Shown piece after piece: positions 7,925 through 15,998 of a stretch of DNA of 64,000 bases (its first letter is position 1; each line of letters opens with the position of its first letter). Source of the stretch: Synechococcus sp. CB0101 (GTDB lineage: Bacteria; Cyanobacteriota; Cyanobacteriia; PCC-6307; Cyanobiaceae). The stretch spans positions 2,204,554 through 2,268,553 of the forward strand of contig NZ_CP039373.1 of NCBI RefSeq assembly GCF_000179235.2. The letters run 5' to 3'. A program made the translations under genes and the position numbers. Under the pieces are notes generated by a model. It ran no database searches. It saw nothing but the letters and a program-made list of their open reading frames with translations, and was not told where the DNA came from.

Positions 7925-8294
7925 GCTGGCCGCCACCGAGCTCCAAAGCGCCCTGCTCCAGGCCATCACCGGCCTGACCCAACTGGTGAGCCAGCTCAGC
8001 CAGCAGTTCCCCATCGCCCAGCCCGCTGCGACAGCTGAGCCCTGGATGGAGGAACGGCCCGCCCAGGCAAGCCAGCCGACATGCGTGCCCAACCTCTCCC
8101 CCCTCTGGGATGAGCTCTCCGTCGTCGAACTCCGCTCCCTCCTGCGCAGCTACCCGATCGATCGCACCTCACTCCCCGCCGCCTGTCAGGCGACAGCAAA
8201 AACTGGTCCGGCGGCGACACGAAAACTGGTCCACCCTGTGGAGCGAGCCAGGCCTGACGACACGGTGAGCGCAGGGGCGTCATCTCTGGAGCCG

Positions 8295-9608
8295 ATGGCT
8301 GCGGAGATGCCGGTGCAGACCCCTCAGGATGTGGAGGCGATGCAGCGGCTTTCGGCAGCAGGCTGGGGCCGTAGACGGATTGCCCGGGAACTGGGCTGTT
8401 CGCCGGAGACGGTGCGCAAGTACCTACGGCAGGGTGGCTGGCAGCCCTATGGCAAGCCCTGCCGCACCTCGGTTCTCGATGGTCAACGGGAGTGGCTGCG
8501 GCAGCGATTTCTGGCCCACCGCGGCAATGCCGACGTGCTGCGGCAGGAGTTGGCCAGTGAGAAGGGAATCAAGGTGAGCCTGCGCACGGTGGAGCGTGCG
8601 GTTGAGCCATGGCGGCGTGAGCTGCGCAACGCAGCTGTGGCGACGGTGCGGTTTGAGACGCCACCGGGCCGGCAGCTGCAGGCGGACTTTGGCCAGTGCG
8701 TGGTGCGTATTGGCGGCGAGCGGGTGCGGGTGCACCTGGCGGTGCTCACCTTGGGATACTCCAGGCGACTGTTGGTGCGGGCGTTCCGCAGCGAGAAGCA
8801 GGACCACTGGCTCTCAACCCTGGAGGAGGGGTTCCGGCACTGGGGCGGTGTGCCTCAGGAGGTGCTCGTGGATAACGCTCGCGCCCTGGTGAGTCAGCAC
8901 GATCCGGAACGACAGATCCTGGTGTTTGCCCAGCGGCTTGAGCAGTTCGCCAGCTACTGGGGGTTCAAGCCCCGCGCCTGCCGGCCGTACCGGGCCAGGA
9001 CGAAAGGCAAAGACGAACGTGGGGTGGCGTACGTCAAACGCAACGCCATGGCCGGGCGGGAGTTCAGCAGCTGGGCGGAGCTGGAGGCCCATCTGGTGCG
9101 CTGGACCCGTGAGGTCGCTGACCTGAGGGTGCATGGCACCACGGGTGAGGCGCCGCTGGAGCGGTTTATGCGCGCAGAAGCCCAGGCCTTGCAGCCGCTG
9201 GAGGCCAAGCCGTCCTTCTTGGCAGAGCGGGAGCTGGTGCGCGTTGTGCACAGCGACTGCTGCGTGGAAGTGGAAGCGAACTGGTATTCGGCGCCGCAGG
9301 CGCTGATCCGCCAGCGGGTGAGCGTGCTGGTGCGCGATCAACAGGTTCTGATCCGCCATGGCGGCAGGATCGTGGCTGAGCACAGGCGTCAGCGGCCTGG
9401 TAGCCGTAGCCGCCAGGTGATCGACGGCCATTGGGATGGCCTGGTGCCGCAACGGCAGCGGCGCGAGGCGGTGCGTTCGCTGCGGGACACCAGCGAGCGT
9501 TGTGATCAAGAACAGGAGCAAGAGCAGGAGCGGCGCATGGTTCGCAGCTCTGAACTGGCCCGGCCTCTGGCCGTCTATGCCGAGCTGATCGGTGAGGTAG
9601 CGGCATGA
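8295..9608 (+). CDS. istA: IS21 transposase IstA
   Basis: About 437 residues from the ATG at 8295 (a second ATG lies at 8307). An N-terminal HTH (AAGWGRRRIARELGCSPETV) is followed by an RNase-H-like DDE core: LQADFGQCVV, EVLVDNARALV, and a Glu in KGKDERGVAYVKRNAM. A C-terminal Mu-type beta-barrel region follows. The frame is open back into the interrupted host gene, so it can also be read as a fusion; the true start must lie within the element. It cuts and joins element ends together with IstB. Confidence 0.9.
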   Translation: MAAEMPVQTPQDVEAMQRLSAAGWGRRRIARELGCSPETVRKYLRQGGWQPYGKPCRTSVLDGQREWLRQRFLAHRGNADVLRQELASEKGIKVSLRTVERAVEPWRRELRNAAVATVRFETPPGRQLQADFGQCVVRIGGERVRVHLAVLTLGYSRRLLVRAFRSEKQDHWLSTLEEGFRHWGGVPQEVLVDNARALVSQHDPERQILVFAQRLEQFASYWGFKPRACRPYRARTKGKDERGVAYVKRNAMAGREFSSWAELEAHLVRWTREVADLRVHGTTGEAPLERFMRAEAQALQPLEAKPSFLAERELVRVVHSDCCVEVEANWYSAPQALIRQRVSVLVRDQQVLIRHGGRIVAEHRRQRPGSRSRQVIDGHWDGLVPQRQRREAVRSLRDTSERCDQEQEQEQERRMVRSSELARPLAVYAELIGEVAA

Positions 9609-10468
9609 GCACCAACCCGCGCAACCGATCCACACCCATCACGCCACCGGTGCCGACCGAGGAGCTGGAGGCGATGCTTACCCGCCTGCGGCTACCGGCC
9701 ATCCGCGATCGCCTCGATGCGCTCCTGGAGGAGGCGGCAAGGCGGGAGATGAACCTGCGTGAGGCGCTGACCTGGCTCTGCACAGCTGAGGTGGCTCGCA
9801 AGGACCAGCTGCGGATGGAAATGGCGCTGCGGCTGGCGCGCTTTCCGTATGTGCGGACGCTGGAGGCATTTGATTTCGAGGCTCAGCCGTCGATCGATCC
9901 GGCCCAAATCCGCGAGCTGGCCACCTGCCGTTGGGTGGCCAACGGCGACACCTTGCTACTGCTCGGACCGCCGGGTGTGGGTAAGACCCACTTGGCCGTG
10001 GCACTGGGCCGGGAGGCGGTGCGGCTCGGTCACAGCGTCCAGTACGTCGGTGCGATGGAGCTGATCACAGCCCTGGCCAAAGCCCAGGCGCAGCACGCCC
10101 TGGAAGCAAGGCTGACGCAGTACGCCAAAACCCGGCTGCTGATCATCGATGAGCTCGGCTACCTGCCGCTTGAGCCGAACGCGGCCTATCTGTTCTTCCA
10201 GCTGATCTCCCGCTGCTACCAGCGCGGCAGCGTGTTGATCACCTCCAACCGCCCCGTCATGGAGTGGGGCGAGGTGTTTGGTGATCAGGTGGTTGCCACG
10301 GCAATCCTCGATCGGCTGCTGCACCACAGCCACGTGCTGACGATCCGGGGCGACAGCTACCGGCTCAAAGGGAAACGTCGCAGCGGTCTCATCCGCCCGC
10401 AGGCGGGCGGTTCCTCCTCACAGGACAGCGCTGGCCTACAGCCACCGCCGCCCAGTGAGGAGGCCTGA
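9605..10468 (+). CDS. istB: IS21 helper ATPase IstB
   Basis: 287 residues of AAA+ DnaC-like type. The Walker A motif is GPPGVGKTHLAVALG and the Walker B motif LLIIDELGYLPLE, followed by sensor LITSNRP. The start ATG overlaps the istA stop (ATGA). It assists transposition by target selection. The C-terminus is Ser/Gln/Pro-rich. Confidence 0.92.
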   Translation: MSTNPRNRSTPITPPVPTEELEAMLTRLRLPAIRDRLDALLEEAARREMNLREALTWLCTAEVARKDQLRMEMALRLARFPYVRTLEAFDFEAQPSIDPAQIRELATCRWVANGDTLLLLGPPGVGKTHLAVALGREAVRLGHSVQYVGAMELITALAKAQAQHALEARLTQYAKTRLLIIDELGYLPLEPNAAYLFFQLISRCYQRGSVLITSNRPVMEWGEVFGDQVVATAILDRLLHHSHVLTIRGDSYRLKGKRRSGLIRPQAGGSSSQDSAGLQPPPPSEEA

Positions 10469-10768
10469 AGGAAAACTCGAATCAGGCAGCACAGGTTCCG
10501 CAGCCCACAACAACCACGTCACGACACACACCGATGAGGCAACGATCGAAAAGCCAACGGAAGGCCCCCATCAGCAGACCATCAGCTGGACCAGATTTCG
10601 TGTCGCCGGAGGACCAAAAGCGGATGTCGCTTGACACCGCCATCGAACGCCTGCGCCGCAACGAACTCATCGAAGCCCTCAACCAAATCCAAGCCCTCGG
10701 CGCCTAAGGGGCCATAGGCCCCCTTGCGATTCAGATCTCGGCCACTCGCACACACCTCACACACGCGT

Positions 10769-11242
10769 ATGACTGCAACCCTCACCGCCACTCCTGTCTC
10801 CCTGGGCGAACCCGCACCGGGAACTCCAGAAGCCCTGCTCCTTCTCGCCAACGCCGGCGTTCTGCCCGCAAGCTCTGGCACGGAAGACCAGCGTTTCTCA
10901 CCTGACTCCATCACCACCTGCGTGACCCGCCTACTTGAGGTGAAGCAACAGCAAGAACTCCTGACCGCCGAGCAGAAGGAGCTGAGCGAACAGCTACGGC
11001 TGGCGCACCTACGCGGTGACCTGCTCACCCTCCTGCCTGCCGGCAGGGATGGGAATGGTTACCAGATCACGCCGGACCTGGTGCTCAACCGCCGCCCCGG
11101 CCGCAAGCAGTGGACCTACTCCAGCGACTGCAAGGAGATCGAATGCCAACTCAAGGCACGCCAGAGCTATGAACAGCAGAGCGGCCTGGCGAGTTACAGC
11201 CTGGGTGCGGCGTTCTGGGAGGTGCGGGCGAGCAAGAGCTGA
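10769..11242 (+). CDS. Phosphoesterase partner gene 2, copy 1
   Basis: 157 residues starting MTATLTATPVSLGEPAPGTP. It has a long charged helix (TRLLEVKQQQELLTAEQKEL, then SEQLRLAHLRGDLLTLLPAG), then GYQITPDLVLNRRPGRKQWT and YEQQSGLASYSLGAAFWEVR. I do not recognise the family; the coiled-coil plus a compact C-terminal domain suggests a structural or DNA-associated role. It is about 90% identical to 61890-62363, with the frame fully conserved. It lies 61 bp after the interrupted partner gene 1 and probably belongs to the same operon. Confidence 0.7.
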   Translation: MTATLTATPVSLGEPAPGTPEALLLLANAGVLPASSGTEDQRFSPDSITTCVTRLLEVKQQQELLTAEQKELSEQLRLAHLRGDLLTLLPAGRDGNGYQITPDLVLNRRPGRKQWTYSSDCKEIECQLKARQSYEQQSGLASYSLGAAFWEVRASKS

Positions 11243-11269
11243 CGCCAACCCCACTCCGCCAGCCATCAG

Positions 11270-11296
11270 GAGCCCTGGGTTACAGCCCGGGGCTCT
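11270..11296 (+). terminator. Hairpin terminator after phosphoesterase operon
   Basis: Stem GAGCCCTGGG / CCCGGGGCTC with loop TTACAG, followed by TTGTTGTCTT. The equivalent hairpin in copy 2 (62391-62420) has a perfect T run. Confidence 0.65.
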
Positions 11297-11336
11297 TGTT
11301 GTCTTGATGACTTTTGCAGCTTTAGCACTGTAATCA

Positions 11337-11458
11337 CCAGAAACTCCCCGAAACCTCCCTGGCTCCTCATCTGGTATTGAGCGTTCAACCCTGCGATCGT
11401 GAATACATCGAGAGGAACACGCCTCCGACTTCACCTCACACATCAAGGAGTTTCAATC
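11337..11458 (+). promoter_or_regulatory. Repeated 5' regulatory block A of GG-peptide gene
   Basis: About 120 bp with strong similarity to 11909-12031: shared GCTCCTCATCTGGT, TGCGAT, ACATCG-GAGGAACAC and CCTCCGA. Both blocks end at a GG-leader peptide start codon. Block A ends in AAGGAG, a good ribosome-binding site, 8 bp before ATG. The blocks are more alike than the peptides they precede, which points to common promoter and leader control. Confidence 0.6.
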
Positions 11459-11689
11459 ATGACTAACAACGCAGACCGTGATCTCAACCTTCAAGCTACC
11501 GACCTCCGTCATCAACCAGTAGAGCCTTCGGATGAAGAGTTGGCTGTTGTGGCCGGTGGTTTTGACAAGGATGCATACTGGCAAGGGGTTGTTAGGCTGT
11601 TATCTGATGAAATCGAGCGCGGAAAAGCCACCATGGTCGGTTATGATCGCTTTCGCGGATCGGCAGGCAGTCAAACTGTTTTCTCCTGA
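11459..11689 (+). CDS. Double-glycine leader peptide A
   Basis: 76 residues. An acidic leader ends PSDEELAVVAGG, matching the bacteriocin-type leader rule (E-L-x-x-V/I-x-GG) recognised by C39 peptidase-containing exporters. The predicted mature part starts FDKDAYWQGVVRLLSDEIER and is 42 residues with no Cys. No exporter or modification enzyme lies nearby. Cyanobacterial GG peptides include biofilm factors and microcin-like peptides; which applies here is unknown. It has its own 5' block and terminator. Confidence 0.7.
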   Translation: MTNNADRDLNLQATDLRHQPVEPSDEELAVVAGGFDKDAYWQGVVRLLSDEIERGKATMVGYDRFRGSAGSQTVFS

Positions 11690-11865
11690 GGCTATCTAGC
11701 AGTTCAATTAACAAGCTATGCCATCTATTGATAGTGGGCATTTCGAACGCAAATCCGGAAAGCAGATACAACCGCACATCATTGGTAACGCTGCGGTCAG
11801 GACGAACACTGATGGCCACATAACAAAGGAAAGCCCTCTTACTTGCAGCCTCTAAACGCCTTCGG

Positions 11866-11893
11866 AAGCCCGCCTAACCAGCGGGCTTTTTCA
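11866..11893 (+). terminator. Rho-independent terminator after peptide A
   Basis: Stem AAGCCCGC / GCGGGCTT with loop CTAACCA, followed by TTTTTC. It lies ~175 bp after the peptide A stop. Confidence 0.75.
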
Positions 11894-11908
11894 TGCACGG
11901 CTCTTCAC

Positions 11909-12031
11909 CAGAGACTCTCCGAAAGCTACCCCGCTCCTCATCTGGTCTGGATTTCTCAGTACTGCGATGGTTAACACATCGCGAGGAACACACCTCCGAT
12001 CTCACACCAACCGCTCTACAAGGCCAACACC
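11909..12031 (+). promoter_or_regulatory. Repeated 5' regulatory block B of GG-peptide gene
   Basis: Second copy of the block at 11337-11458, directly in front of peptide B. The 3' end differs, with no strong Shine-Dalgarno sequence (ACAAGGCC at about 10 bp). Confidence 0.6.
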
Positions 12032-12187
12032 ATGAATACCGACATCATTGAAGTCAACACCGAAGAGCTCGAAGCCATTCAGGGTGGAGGCTCAACAATC
12101 CTTGGGAACACGGCACCCGTTGACCCACAGCTTCAACAGTTACACCAAGCGTCGGCAGCAGAGTTCATCCGGAACATTTATCCCTGA
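12032..12187 (+). CDS. Double-glycine leader peptide B
   Basis: 51 residues. The short leader MNTDIIEVNTEELEAIQGG fits the GG rule closely (L at -7, I at -4, GG at -2/-1). The predicted mature peptide is GSTILGNTAPVDPQLQQLHQ plus 12 residues, without Cys. It is paired with peptide A in tandem, each as a separate transcription unit. The mature parts are unrelated, so the two probably share only export and control. Confidence 0.68.
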   Translation: MNTDIIEVNTEELEAIQGGGSTILGNTAPVDPQLQQLHQASAAEFIRNIYP

Positions 12188-12221
12188 GTAACTTGCTGAA
12201 TTCAGATCACCACTCCGTTCT

Positions 12222-12247
12222 TGCCCCGGTTCGCCCGGGGCTTTTTA
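12222..12247 (+). terminator. Rho-independent terminator after peptide B
   Basis: Stem GCCCCGG / CCGGGGC with loop TTCGC, then TTTTTAG. Confidence 0.8.
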
Positions 12248-12268
12248 GTATCCATCTATCAGTTCTAA

Positions 12269-13484
12269 GGAAACTCTGGACAAGCGGTGTTTGAGCGGCG
12301 GCAGCGAGCAGAAAGAGTGGTTTTGGCTGCAAATTGCCTCTGAGGCCATTTTTTGATGACCTTGGCTCACATATCCAGCCACTTTCGGCTGGTTTTGAGG
12401 CTAAATAGAGGTGTGCAGGCACACCAAGTCCCTGTTCACACTGTCGCGAGTAATTGTCGTCGGGCCTGGTACAGATTCGACAGTGCCGCAAGCACGTTGA
12501 TTTTGCAGCGGTTCTTGGCCAAGCCTCGCAGCCGGGTCTTTTGAAAGCCGAACTGCTGCTTGATCACACGGAAGGGATGCTCAACCTTGGAGCGGATGTG
12601 AGCTTTGGCCGTCTCGATCAGATCCTGCACCCTCCCATCCGGGGTGTCAGGAAGAGCCCTGCGCGTGCCGGGCCGCATCGCCACTCTGAACTCCGCTGTC
12701 TTGCCAGCCATTTCTGGTCTCTTGGCGATGCCCTGGTAGCCAGCATCGCCGTACACCACCTCCTCATCTCCATGCAGTAGCTCAGCTGCCGGGGTGAGGT
12801 CGTGCACGTTGGCGGCGGTGACGACAACCGAATGGATCAGGCCTGAGTCCTTGTCAACGCCGGCGTGGACCTTCATGCCGAAGTACCACTGGTTGCCCTT
12901 TTTGGTCTGGTGCATCTCCGGATCCCGCTTCCCATCTTTGTTCTTGGTGGAGCTGGGCGCTGCGATCAAGGTGGCATCGACGATCGTGCCCTGACGCATG
13001 GTTACGCCCCGAGCGGCCAGGAGCGCTTTGACGGTGTCAAAAATCTGCTCACCCAGCCCATGCTTCTCAAGCAGATGGCGGAACGTGAGGATCGTGGTCT
13101 CGTCCGGGATCCGATCGCTGATCAGCTCGATGCCGGCAAAGCGGCGCATGGTGGGCACCTCGATCAAGGCCTCTTCCATGGCCGGATCGCTGAGGGAGTA
13201 CCACTGCTGCAGCAGATGAATGCGCAGCATCGTTGCCAGCGGATAGGGAGGCCTGCCGCCTTTCTTGCTCGCCTTGGGGTAGTGCGGCTCGATCAGATCG
13301 ATGAGTGCCTGCCAAGGCACCACAGCCTCCATCTCGGAGAGAAATTTCTCGCGCTTGGTGCGCTTCTTGGCCGTGGTCAGCTCATAGTCCGTGAAACCGA
13401 GCTGCTTGCCGCCCATCAACCCAGTCCTGGTCTGCGATTACAGGTTCATTTTCGCGCAGACGGGCTGGGTTTTCCAGAATTTCC
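12269..13484 (-). mobile_element. IS5-family insertion sequence, copy 1 (1216 bp)
   Basis: Terminal repeats GGAAACTCTGG and, at the right end (reverse complement), GGAAATTCTGG. A 4-bp target duplication CTAA lies at 12265-12268 and 13485-13488, typical of IS5. The second copy at 58266-59481 has the same length and opposite orientation. It separates the GG-peptide locus from the conserved tail of the module. Confidence 0.92.
12436..13419 (-). CDS. IS5-family transposase, copy 1
   Basis: 327 residues. It has an N-terminal DUF772-like segment (YPKASKKGGRPPYPLATMLR), IPDETTILTFRHLLEKHGLG, and a DDE_Tnp_1 core: IVDATLIAAPSSTKNKDGKR (first D), VVYGDAGYQG (second D) and KVEHPFRVIKQQFGFQKTRL (E and the Y-2-R-3-E type context). 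It appears intact. The encoded protein is identical to that at 58331-59314. Confidence 0.93.
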   Translation of the reverse strand: MMGGKQLGFTDYELTTAKKRTKREKFLSEMEAVVPWQALIDLIEPHYPKASKKGGRPPYPLATMLRIHLLQQWYSLSDPAMEEALIEVPTMRRFAGIELISDRIPDETTILTFRHLLEKHGLGEQIFDTVKALLAARGVTMRQGTIVDATLIAAPSSTKNKDGKRDPEMHQTKKGNQWYFGMKVHAGVDKDSGLIHSVVVTAANVHDLTPAAELLHGDEEVVYGDAGYQGIAKRPEMAGKTAEFRVAMRPGTRRALPDTPDGRVQDLIETAKAHIRSKVEHPFRVIKQQFGFQKTRLRGLAKNRCKINVLAALSNLYQARRQLLATV

Positions 13485-13489
13485 CTAAT

Positions 13490-13740
13490 CAAACCCCCGA
13501 GCAATGCCCGGGGTCCTGAACCAATCAACATTCCAATGGCTGTAGATGGTCGAAGCTGCTGGCGTTGGCGCCTGGGCCGAACGTTCCAGGTGTGGGTTGT
13601 TTGGTCTCCTGGGGCACCTAAGGCGGTGCAAACGGAGTGTCGATCAGTCAGGCGCACAGGTTGAGGTGGCTTTGGTGCCTTTCCTCCTCTTGCCCGGCTG
13701 AACGACCTGCCCACGGTTGGGTGAAGACTGTTGGAGCAGG
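13490..13740. other. Conserved 250-bp tail of module, copy 1
   Basis: Matches 62446-62690 at about 85-90% with small insertions and deletions. The shared core is GAAGCTGCTGGCGTTGGCGC and CTCCTGGGGCACCTA-GGCGG. The indels change the reading frame between copies, so a protein is unlikely unless one copy is decayed. It starts with a GC-rich hairpin (CCCCCGAGCAATGCCCGGGG). In copy 2 it lies directly after the partner gene 2 terminator; here the GG peptides and IS5 lie in between. Confidence 0.5.
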
Positions 13741-13921
13741 GGCCTGCAGTCAGCGTGCTTCTGGTTGGTAGCGCGGTGGCGTGTCGTCCATTCGGGCGCC
13801 TCCTTGGTTGATGCATACACATTCGCCCCGCCGCTGGCGCTGAGCAATCGGCGTTTACACGCATTGCCTTGGTGGCCGAGTAGGAGCAAGGTGGCCTTTG
13901 GTTTGTGCCTCTGGCCTGGGT

Positions 13922-14107
13922 CTACGTGGTTAGAGCGCGCTCCAGTAGACAGGCCGCGAGATTGCTCAGCGAGCGACCCTCCTCAAGGCTGCGGCTTTCA
14001 AGGTCGCGGAAGGTGCTGTGAGGGATCGTGATGGTGATCCGCTTGCTCGCTCGACTGGATCGCGACTCTCCGCGACAGTCAGAGGGATTTGCGTAGGCCA
14101 AGGACAA
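13922..14107 (-). CDS. Ribbon-helix-helix protein, EGRSLSNLAA family (1)
   Basis: About 60 residues, with SKRITITIPHSTFRDLESRS then EEGRSLSNLAACLLERAL. This is the CopG/Arc-type pattern: a basic beta strand followed by two helices. The start is a TTG just after GGAGG; a second TTG at 14101 has better spacing. Two paralogues (26270-26440 and 29902-30114) share the S-(E)-(E/Q)-GRSLSN-AA---ER core. No toxin partner is adjacent, so it may be an orphan antitoxin or a small regulator. Confidence 0.6.
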   Translation of the reverse strand: MSLAYANPSDCRGESRSSRASKRITITIPHSTFRDLESRSLEEGRSLSNLAACLLERALTT

Positions 14108-14260
14108 CCTCCATGGCTGAAATCTTTACTTTGTTTTCCGGTTGAGCCCATCACGCCTGTGGCTTCACAAAAGGTCTCGCATCTGATGCATGGTGGCCCG
14201 ATCCAAACAGGTGATCGGAGTTACGGCAGCGATGCAGCAGAGCGCTGCAGTCTGCAGCCT

Positions 14261-14518
14261 TCATTCAGGCAGAGAGGGTGCATCATGCGATCGAGCATCC
14301 TCGACAATCTCCACGCAGGATTGAGAAAGAATGTGCTCAATCAGTTCTGGAAGTGAGCGATGACTGCGCCCTGCCTGCCTCATCAATTTCTCCAGCAACT
14401 CCTCAGAAAGATCAAGCTCAAGCCGCTGCGGCATACGGCTTGGATCAAGCTGAAAGCGAGGATCCTGTTCGCCTGGAGCTGACTGGAATGGAGGCATTTC
14501 TATGGAGGCGTAGGCCAT
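14261..14518 (-). CDS. Small ribbon-helix-helix-like protein
   Basis: 85 residues. The central part LDPSRMPQRLELDLSEELLE, KLMRQAGRSHRSLPELIEHI resembles the ribbon-helix-helix protein at 26020-26202 (P-QL-IDL--E--E---KLA---GRSIDELI). It carries a disordered acidic N-terminus and C-terminus. Function unknown; a DNA-binding antitoxin or regulator role is inferred only from the fold-like pattern. Confidence 0.5.
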   Translation of the reverse strand: MAYASIEMPPFQSAPGEQDPRFQLDPSRMPQRLELDLSEELLEKLMRQAGRSHRSLPELIEHILSQSCVEIVEDARSHDAPSLPE

Positions 14519-14659
14519 TGGTGGAGATCAGCTGGCTATAGCAACGGCTGCAGTCCTTATTTTTGGGAGCACGAAACTAAAACGTGACCAATGCTCTTCA
14601 ATGGCGCGCTATGAGTTTCTTAACGCCCGGGCTTAGTCGGTGCACGAGGTGTCGCGTGC

Positions 14660-14953
14660 TCAGCGTCCCCATCTCGGCTCCAGCGGTGGCGGTGGTTGCC
14701 ATTGCGGCGTGCACGGTTTCCACCCCTCAGCCAAGCGCTGACGCCAGAGCTCAACTGCTCGCTCGCGGCTGAGGCGCACACGCCGCTGCAGCAACGGCAC
14801 TGCTTGATCCCGCAACACCTGGCCGCTGGTGATCTCCAGCTCCTGCTGCCACTGATTCCAGATCGCGGGCTTGAAGTGCAGGACTTGGCGGCCATCACTC
14901 AGCCAGCCCTCAGCCGGAGCCGATGGAATCCGCTGACCCTTCTGAACGAACAC
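14660..14953 (-). CDS. DUF1651-like protein
   Basis: 97 residues with EGWLSDGRQVLHFKPAIWNQ, then RVRLSRERAVELWRQRLAEG and WKPCTPQW. The C-terminal R--A--LWR----GW-PC-PQW pattern is that of DUF1651, a family largely limited to picocyanobacteria. Function unknown. It is 3 bp downstream of 14957-15301 on the same strand, so the two are likely co-transcribed. Confidence 0.6.
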   Translation of the reverse strand: MFVQKGQRIPSAPAEGWLSDGRQVLHFKPAIWNQWQQELEITSGQVLRDQAVPLLQRRVRLSRERAVELWRQRLAEGWKPCTPQWQPPPPLEPRWGR

Positions 14954-14956
14954 CCC

Positions 14957-15301
14957 TCAGCCCACCTCCGGCGCCCAACCCCGTTGGCGAACCATGTCAT
15001 CCGTCCAGCCCTGGCAGCGGCGGATCAGGTGCTCGCCCTGGGCGATCTGGCCGCGGTGCAACTGGCAGGCGAGCACCGGGATGCACTCGGCTCCGGCGTG
15101 GTGCCTGAACCAGTGACAGGTCATGCAGACCTTGCGGCTGCGGCTGGTGCGCAGCACGCCCTCGTCCAGATACGGCCAGGCCTCACAGTCACTGCTTGCA
15201 GCCACCGCGGTGGGCCGGATTCGAGACGCCGCCATCAATCCTCTCCATGCGTACACCTGTACTAGCAAGGATTCATCGGGTTGGCTCGGGCTCTTTGGCA
15301 T
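14957..15301 (-). CDS. Conserved Cys-containing hypothetical protein
   Basis: 114 residues (93 from the inner ATG at 15235). The core CMTCHWFRHHAGAECIPVLA and CQLHRGQIAQGEHLIRRCQG WTDDMVRQRGWAPE holds spaced Cys and His residues suggesting a small metal site. I believe this pattern occurs in other picocyanobacteria as an uncharacterised family, but I cannot name it. Confidence 0.5.
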   Translation of the reverse strand: MPKSPSQPDESLLVQVYAWRGLMAASRIRPTAVAASSDCEAWPYLDEGVLRTSRSRKVCMTCHWFRHHAGAECIPVLACQLHRGQIAQGEHLIRRCQGWTDDMVRQRGWAPEVG

Positions 15302-15418
15302 CGACTGCCTCTGTCAGCCACGCCCGCTGACGAGATCGGAACCCTTCTGGGCCTCACACCCTTCCCTTTGCTCGCCTTCTTCCGATCACTTCTGCCTCTA
15401 GTCCCAACCCTGCTGCCG

Positions 15419-15733
15419 ATGCTCAGCTGGACGCGCTCCTGTCTGACGCCGCCCTCTCGCCAGCAAGCCTCAGCCGACGAGCTCACGCTCCCGCCCTTCC
15501 AGCAAGACCACGCCTTTGCCGTCTTTGAGCAGGGCGACTGGTTGGCGGAACTGGATCTCCTGCAACTGGGATCGGCCCTGCAGCGCAGCGCCATCGCCCG
15601 AGGCGGCTATGACGGCCGCTCCTTCGATGTCATGGTCGCCATCGCCGATGTTCTGGAAGCCGATCACGGCTGGAGCTTTGAGCAGTCCGATTCCTGGCTC
15701 GAGCGGATGGGGCTCTGGGAGGAGGAGGTCTGA
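15419..15733 (+). CDS. Unknown protein preceding excisionase genes, module a
   Basis: 104 residues. The C-terminal 75 (QDHAFAVFEQGDWLAELDLL ... FEQSDSWLERMGLWEEEV) are identical to the product of 18325-18639, and the N-termini differ slightly. It is acidic and helical with no recognised domain. In both modules it is followed by two small HTH genes and a minus-strand integrase, so it is probably part of the integration module. Confidence 0.5.
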   Translation: MLSWTRSCLTPPSRQQASADELTLPPFQQDHAFAVFEQGDWLAELDLLQLGSALQRSAIARGGYDGRSFDVMVAIADVLEADHGWSFEQSDSWLERMGLWEEEV

Positions 15734-15751
15734 GGGTTCAGAACCAGCCAG

Positions 15752-15761
15752 TAGCCTCCCG
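15752..15761 (+). promoter_or_regulatory. TAGCCTCCCG motif upstream of excisionase-like gene, module a
   Basis: The exact 10-mer, here 49 bp before the ATG at 15801; the duplicate is at 18658-18667. It is preceded by CAGCCAG, similar to the blocks upstream of the sigma-like and phosphoesterase genes. Confidence 0.4.
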
Positions 15762-15800
15762 TGCCCCGCTCTGGTCGCAGCGTCGTCTGCCTGGCTGCCG

Positions 15801-15998
15801 ATGAGTGAACACCTCTGGCTGACCACTGCCGAGCTCTGCTCCCATCTGGCTATCAGCCGCTCCACCCTCTTTGCCATCCGCCGCTCGGGGCTGCTCAAGG
15901 ACGGGCGGCATCTGGTGTCCAAGAACCCAACCAGTTCCCGCTCGCACCTGCTCTGGCACCGCCAGCGGTGTGAATTGGCGCTCGGGAGGATCAGCTGA
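15801..15998 (+). CDS. Excisionase-like small HTH protein, module a
   Basis: 65 residues: LWLTTAELCSHLAISRSTLF, AIRRSGLLKDGRHLVSKNP. This is the MerR/excisionase winged-helix pattern (L-T-ELC--L-ISRSTL---R--GLL--G-H). The stop overlaps the next start (ATGA-type). It is identical to 18707-18904. Likely role: recombination directionality factor or regulator for the linked tyrosine integrase. Confidence 0.65.
   Translation: MSEHLWLTTAELCSHLAISRSTLFAIRRSGLLKDGRHLVSKNPTSSRSHLLWHRQRCELALGRIS

Larger units (their letters stand above)
8184..10636 (+). mobile_element. IS21-family insertion sequence (2453 bp)
   Basis: The left end TGTCAGGCGACA and right end (reverse complement) TGTCAAGCGACA are terminal inverted repeats. 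Each end holds a second internal repeat (GGCGACACGAAAACTGGTCC on the left; GGACCAGATTTCGTGTCGCC on the right), as IS21 elements do. A 5-bp target duplication CCGCC flanks it, and the occupied site is seen uninterrupted at 61765 in copy 2. It encodes istA and istB with an ATGA overlap. The target is the first phosphoesterase partner gene. Confidence 0.93.
7863..10707 (+). pseudogene. Phosphoesterase partner gene 1, interrupted by IS21 element
   Basis: The 5' part (7863-8183, starting MTVATATGAIGTRATVQLAT) and 3' part (from 10637, ending RRNELIEALNQIQALGA) match the uninterrupted 128-residue gene at 61442-61828. The break lies after the codons for SLPAA and is caused by the element at 8184-10636. 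A 5-bp target duplication (CCGCC at 8179-8183 and 10637-10641) marks the insertion. The gene is thus inactive here unless the readthrough fusion to the transposase frame has a function. Confidence 0.85.
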
